8,268 nucleotides of DNA from an uncultured Cardiobacterium sp. (GTDB taxonomy: Bacteria; Pseudomonadota; Gammaproteobacteria; Cardiobacteriales; Cardiobacteriaceae). Position numbers and translations under genes: made by a program. Positions 7,057-8,268 of this stretch are shown in pieces. The stretch is from contig NZ_CALJAH010000420.1 in the NCBI RefSeq assembly GCF_938028185.1, positions 1 to 8,268 on the forward strand, written 5' to 3'. Each line of letters starts with the position of its first letter. Position 1 is the first letter of the stretch. The notes under the pieces are model-generated. The model ran no database searches, was not told the DNA's origin, and was given only the letters and a program-made list of their open reading frames with translations.

Positions 7057-8137
7057 AGCGGAGTTTCAGGGTAGAGAGTCCGATCAGCACCAAAATCACG
7101 GTGATAATCCAGAAGCGGATGGTCACGCGCGATTCCGGCCAGCCGGAGAGTTCAAAGTGGTGGTGCAGCGGCGCCATGCGGAAGACCCGCTTGCCGCGCG
7201 TTTTGTAGGAGACGACCTGAATCATCACGGAAAGCGCTTCCGCGACAAAGATGCCGCTCATCAGCGCAAAAACCAGTTCCTGACGGATGGCGACGGCGAC
7301 GGTGGCGAGCGCCGCGCCGAGCGAGAGCGCGCCGACATCGCCCATAAACACCAGCGCCGGGTGGGCGTTGTACCAGAGAAAACCCAGCCCCGCCCCGGCA
7401 ATCGCCGCGCAGAACACCGCCATTTCGCCAACGCCGGGCAACACCGGCTGGTGCAGATAGCTGGCGTAATTGGGGCTGCCGGAAATATAGGCGAAGACCG
7501 AGAGGCCGCCCGCGACCAGCACTACCGGCATGATGGCAAGGCCGTCGAGGCCATCGGTGAGATTGACCGCGTTGCTCGCCCCGGTCAAAACGAAATAGAC
7601 AAACGGCAGGAACAGCCAGCCCATCTGCCACGACAGGTTTTTGAAGAACGGCACATAAAGCGTCGTTTCCACCGGCGAAGCGGCGCTCACATAAAGCCAG
7701 ATGCAGGTAAAGAGCGAGACGAGCGACAGCAGCGCGTATTTGTGCTTGGCGCGCAGCCCCTGCGGGTCTTTCAGAATCAGCTTGCGGTAGTCGTCAATCC
7801 AGCCGACCACACCGAAACCGAGCATGACGAACAGCGCAATCCAGGTGTATTTGACGCGCAAATCCGCCCAGAGCAGCATGGCGATGCAGACGCTCAAAAT
7901 AATGAGCGCGCCGCCCATCGTCGGCGTCCCCGCCTTTTTCAGATGCGTCTGCGGGCCGTCATCGCGCACATATTGCCCCATTTGCAGGCGGCGCAGCAGC
8001 GCAATCATCCGCCCGCCAAAGCCGATGGAAAGCAAGAGCGCGGTCAGCGCGCCGAAAATGACGCGCGAGGTGAGATAGGTAAAGGCATTGAGCGGGGTGA
8101 AATAGCTGCTGAACCAGTCGGCGAGGAGGTAGAGCAT
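7055..8137 (-). CDS. mraY: Phospho-N-acetylmuramoyl-pentapeptide transferase MraY
   Basis: Integral membrane enzyme that moves phospho-MurNAc-pentapeptide from UDP to undecaprenyl phosphate, giving lipid I. The protein has 360 residues, the same as E. coli MraY, with about ten membrane segments. Motifs are DDGPQTHLKKAGTPTMGG (59-76), the aspartate pair GWIDDYRK (112-119; D115, D116), NLTDGLDGLA (192-201), NAHPALVFMGDVGALSLG (257-274; D267), and the cytoplasmic histidine loop MAPLHHHFELSGWPESRV (321-338; H325-H327). D115, D116 and D267 have the same numbers as the E. coli catalytic residues. The start is supported by AAGGA at 8147-8151 and by N-terminal alignment (NAFTYLT). It is the first dcw gene visible here; murF, normally directly upstream, is absent from the 131 bases before it. 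murD follows after 9 bases. Confidence 0.97.
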   Translation of the reverse strand: MLYLLADWFSSYFTPLNAFTYLTSRVIFGALTALLLSIGFGGRMIALLRRLQMGQYVRDDGPQTHLKKAGTPTMGGALIILSVCIAMLLWADLRVKYTWIALFVMLGFGVVGWIDDYRKLILKDPQGLRAKHKYALLSLVSLFTCIWLYVSAASPVETTLYVPFFKNLSWQMGWLFLPFVYFVLTGASNAVNLTDGLDGLAIMPVVLVAGGLSVFAYISGSPNYASYLHQPVLPGVGEMAVFCAAIAGAGLGFLWYNAHPALVFMGDVGALSLGAALATVAVAIRQELVFALMSGIFVAEALSVMIQVVSYKTRGKRVFRMAPLHHHFELSGWPESRVTIRFWIITVILVLIGLSTLKLR

Positions 8138-8146
8138 GGGGCGGAA

Positions 8147-8151
8147 TCCTT
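8147..8151 (-). promoter_or_regulatory. Ribosome binding site of mraY
   Basis: AAGGA on the minus strand, 9 bases before the mraY ATG at 8137. It decides the start, together with the match of the N-terminus to MraY. Confidence 0.75.
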
Positions 8152-8220
8152 TGGGTTTGGCGTGGTGAGTTGGGGATAGTTTAGGACATTGCGTGGCAGG
8201 TTGCGCCTTTTACGGCGAAT

Positions 8221-8268
8221 TTACAATTCAAGTGCAACAGCTACAAAAAAAGGCATCCATAAGCGATA
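8221..8268. mobile_element. Possible end of an IS30-family insertion sequence (partial)
   Basis: The AT-rich stretch contains ATTCAAGTGCAACAG (8226-8240) followed by CTA and a run of seven A. This recalls, from memory, the terminal repeats of IS30-type elements (ATTCAA, then GCAACAG and TTA). If correct, the element lies mostly to the right of the window, its outer end being near 8218-8226. The sharp drop in GC and the absence of murF fit an insertion or rearrangement point. No transposase sequence or second terminal repeat is visible, so this is tentative. It may equally be ordinary AT-rich promoter DNA. Confidence 0.3.

Larger units (their letters stand above)
8138..8268. other. Gene-free region upstream of mraY
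   Basis: These 131 bases hold no recognisable gene on either strand. On the minus strand, one frame entering from the right edge ends at a TAA at 8221-8223 and does not resemble a MurF C-terminus. The part next to mraY has genome-like composition. The outer 51 bases (8218-8268) are only about one third G+C by hand count. A -10-like TAAACT (minus strand, 8178-8183) has no convincing -35 partner. CGCC/GGCG at 8204-8207 and 8214-8217 could form only a 4-base-pair hairpin without a T-run, so I do not call a terminator. A promoter for the operon may be here but is not demonstrable by eye. Confidence 0.6.

Noticed and set aside
6155..8179. A very long plus-strand open frame (674 codons) opposite murD and mraY
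   Set aside because: It is antisense to two genes with complete catalytic motifs. Its translation is rich in H, Q, R, G and A with no recognisable domain, as expected for a mirror frame in GC-rich DNA.
8204..8217. Inverted repeat CGCC-TTTTAC-GGCG upstream of mraY as a possible terminator or operator
   Set aside because: Only a 4-base-pair stem with no T-run on either side; likely by chance in this composition.
1..8268. CRISPR array, tRNA, rRNA or riboswitch
   Set aside because: No regularly spaced direct repeats and no recognisable tRNA or rRNA segments. Nearly every base belongs to the seven tightly packed genes.

Overview
The window is a co-directional block of seven genes, all on the minus strand. 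It is the distal part of a division and cell wall (dcw) cluster. Read 5'->3' on the minus strand (right to left here) the order is mraY, murD, ftsW, murG, murC, ddlB, ftsQ, and ftsQ runs off the left edge. This order, the lengths close to the E. coli proteins (MraY 360, DdlB 306, FtsW 412 residues) and near-identical residue numbering of key sites point to a proteobacterium, most likely a gammaproteobacterium with genomic GC near 60%. I cannot fix the genus. The moderately high GC plus a possible IS30-type end would fit a group such as Cardiobacteriaceae, but that is a guess.

Layout: 8138-8268 is non-coding or element-edge DNA, more AT-rich at its outer end, and it lies where murF would normally abut mraY. 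mraY (7055-8137), murD (5735-7045), ftsW (4506-5744), murG (3400-4494), murC (1964-3403), ddlB (1051-1971) and ftsQ (1-1043, partial) follow with gaps of 11 bases or fewer, or with overlaps of 4 to 10 bases. This indicates a single transcription unit with translational coupling. No internal terminator or promoter was recognised, and there is no gene-free stretch over 300 bases.

The genes form one pathway. Ddl makes D-Ala-D-Ala. MurC and MurD add L-Ala and D-Glu to UDP-MurNAc. MraY and MurG build lipid I and lipid II at the inner face of the membrane. FtsW polymerises lipid II at the septum. FtsQ recruits FtsB/FtsL and holds the divisome together. All catalytic motifs checked are intact.

The two points worth a second look are (1) a long Lys/Ala/Pro/Thr/Glu-rich tail on FtsQ, at least 90 residues, starting directly after the conserved FtsB-binding strand, and (2) the missing murF and the foreign-looking AT-rich edge upstream of mraY. 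I found no wholly new system. The rest is a well-conserved housekeeping operon.
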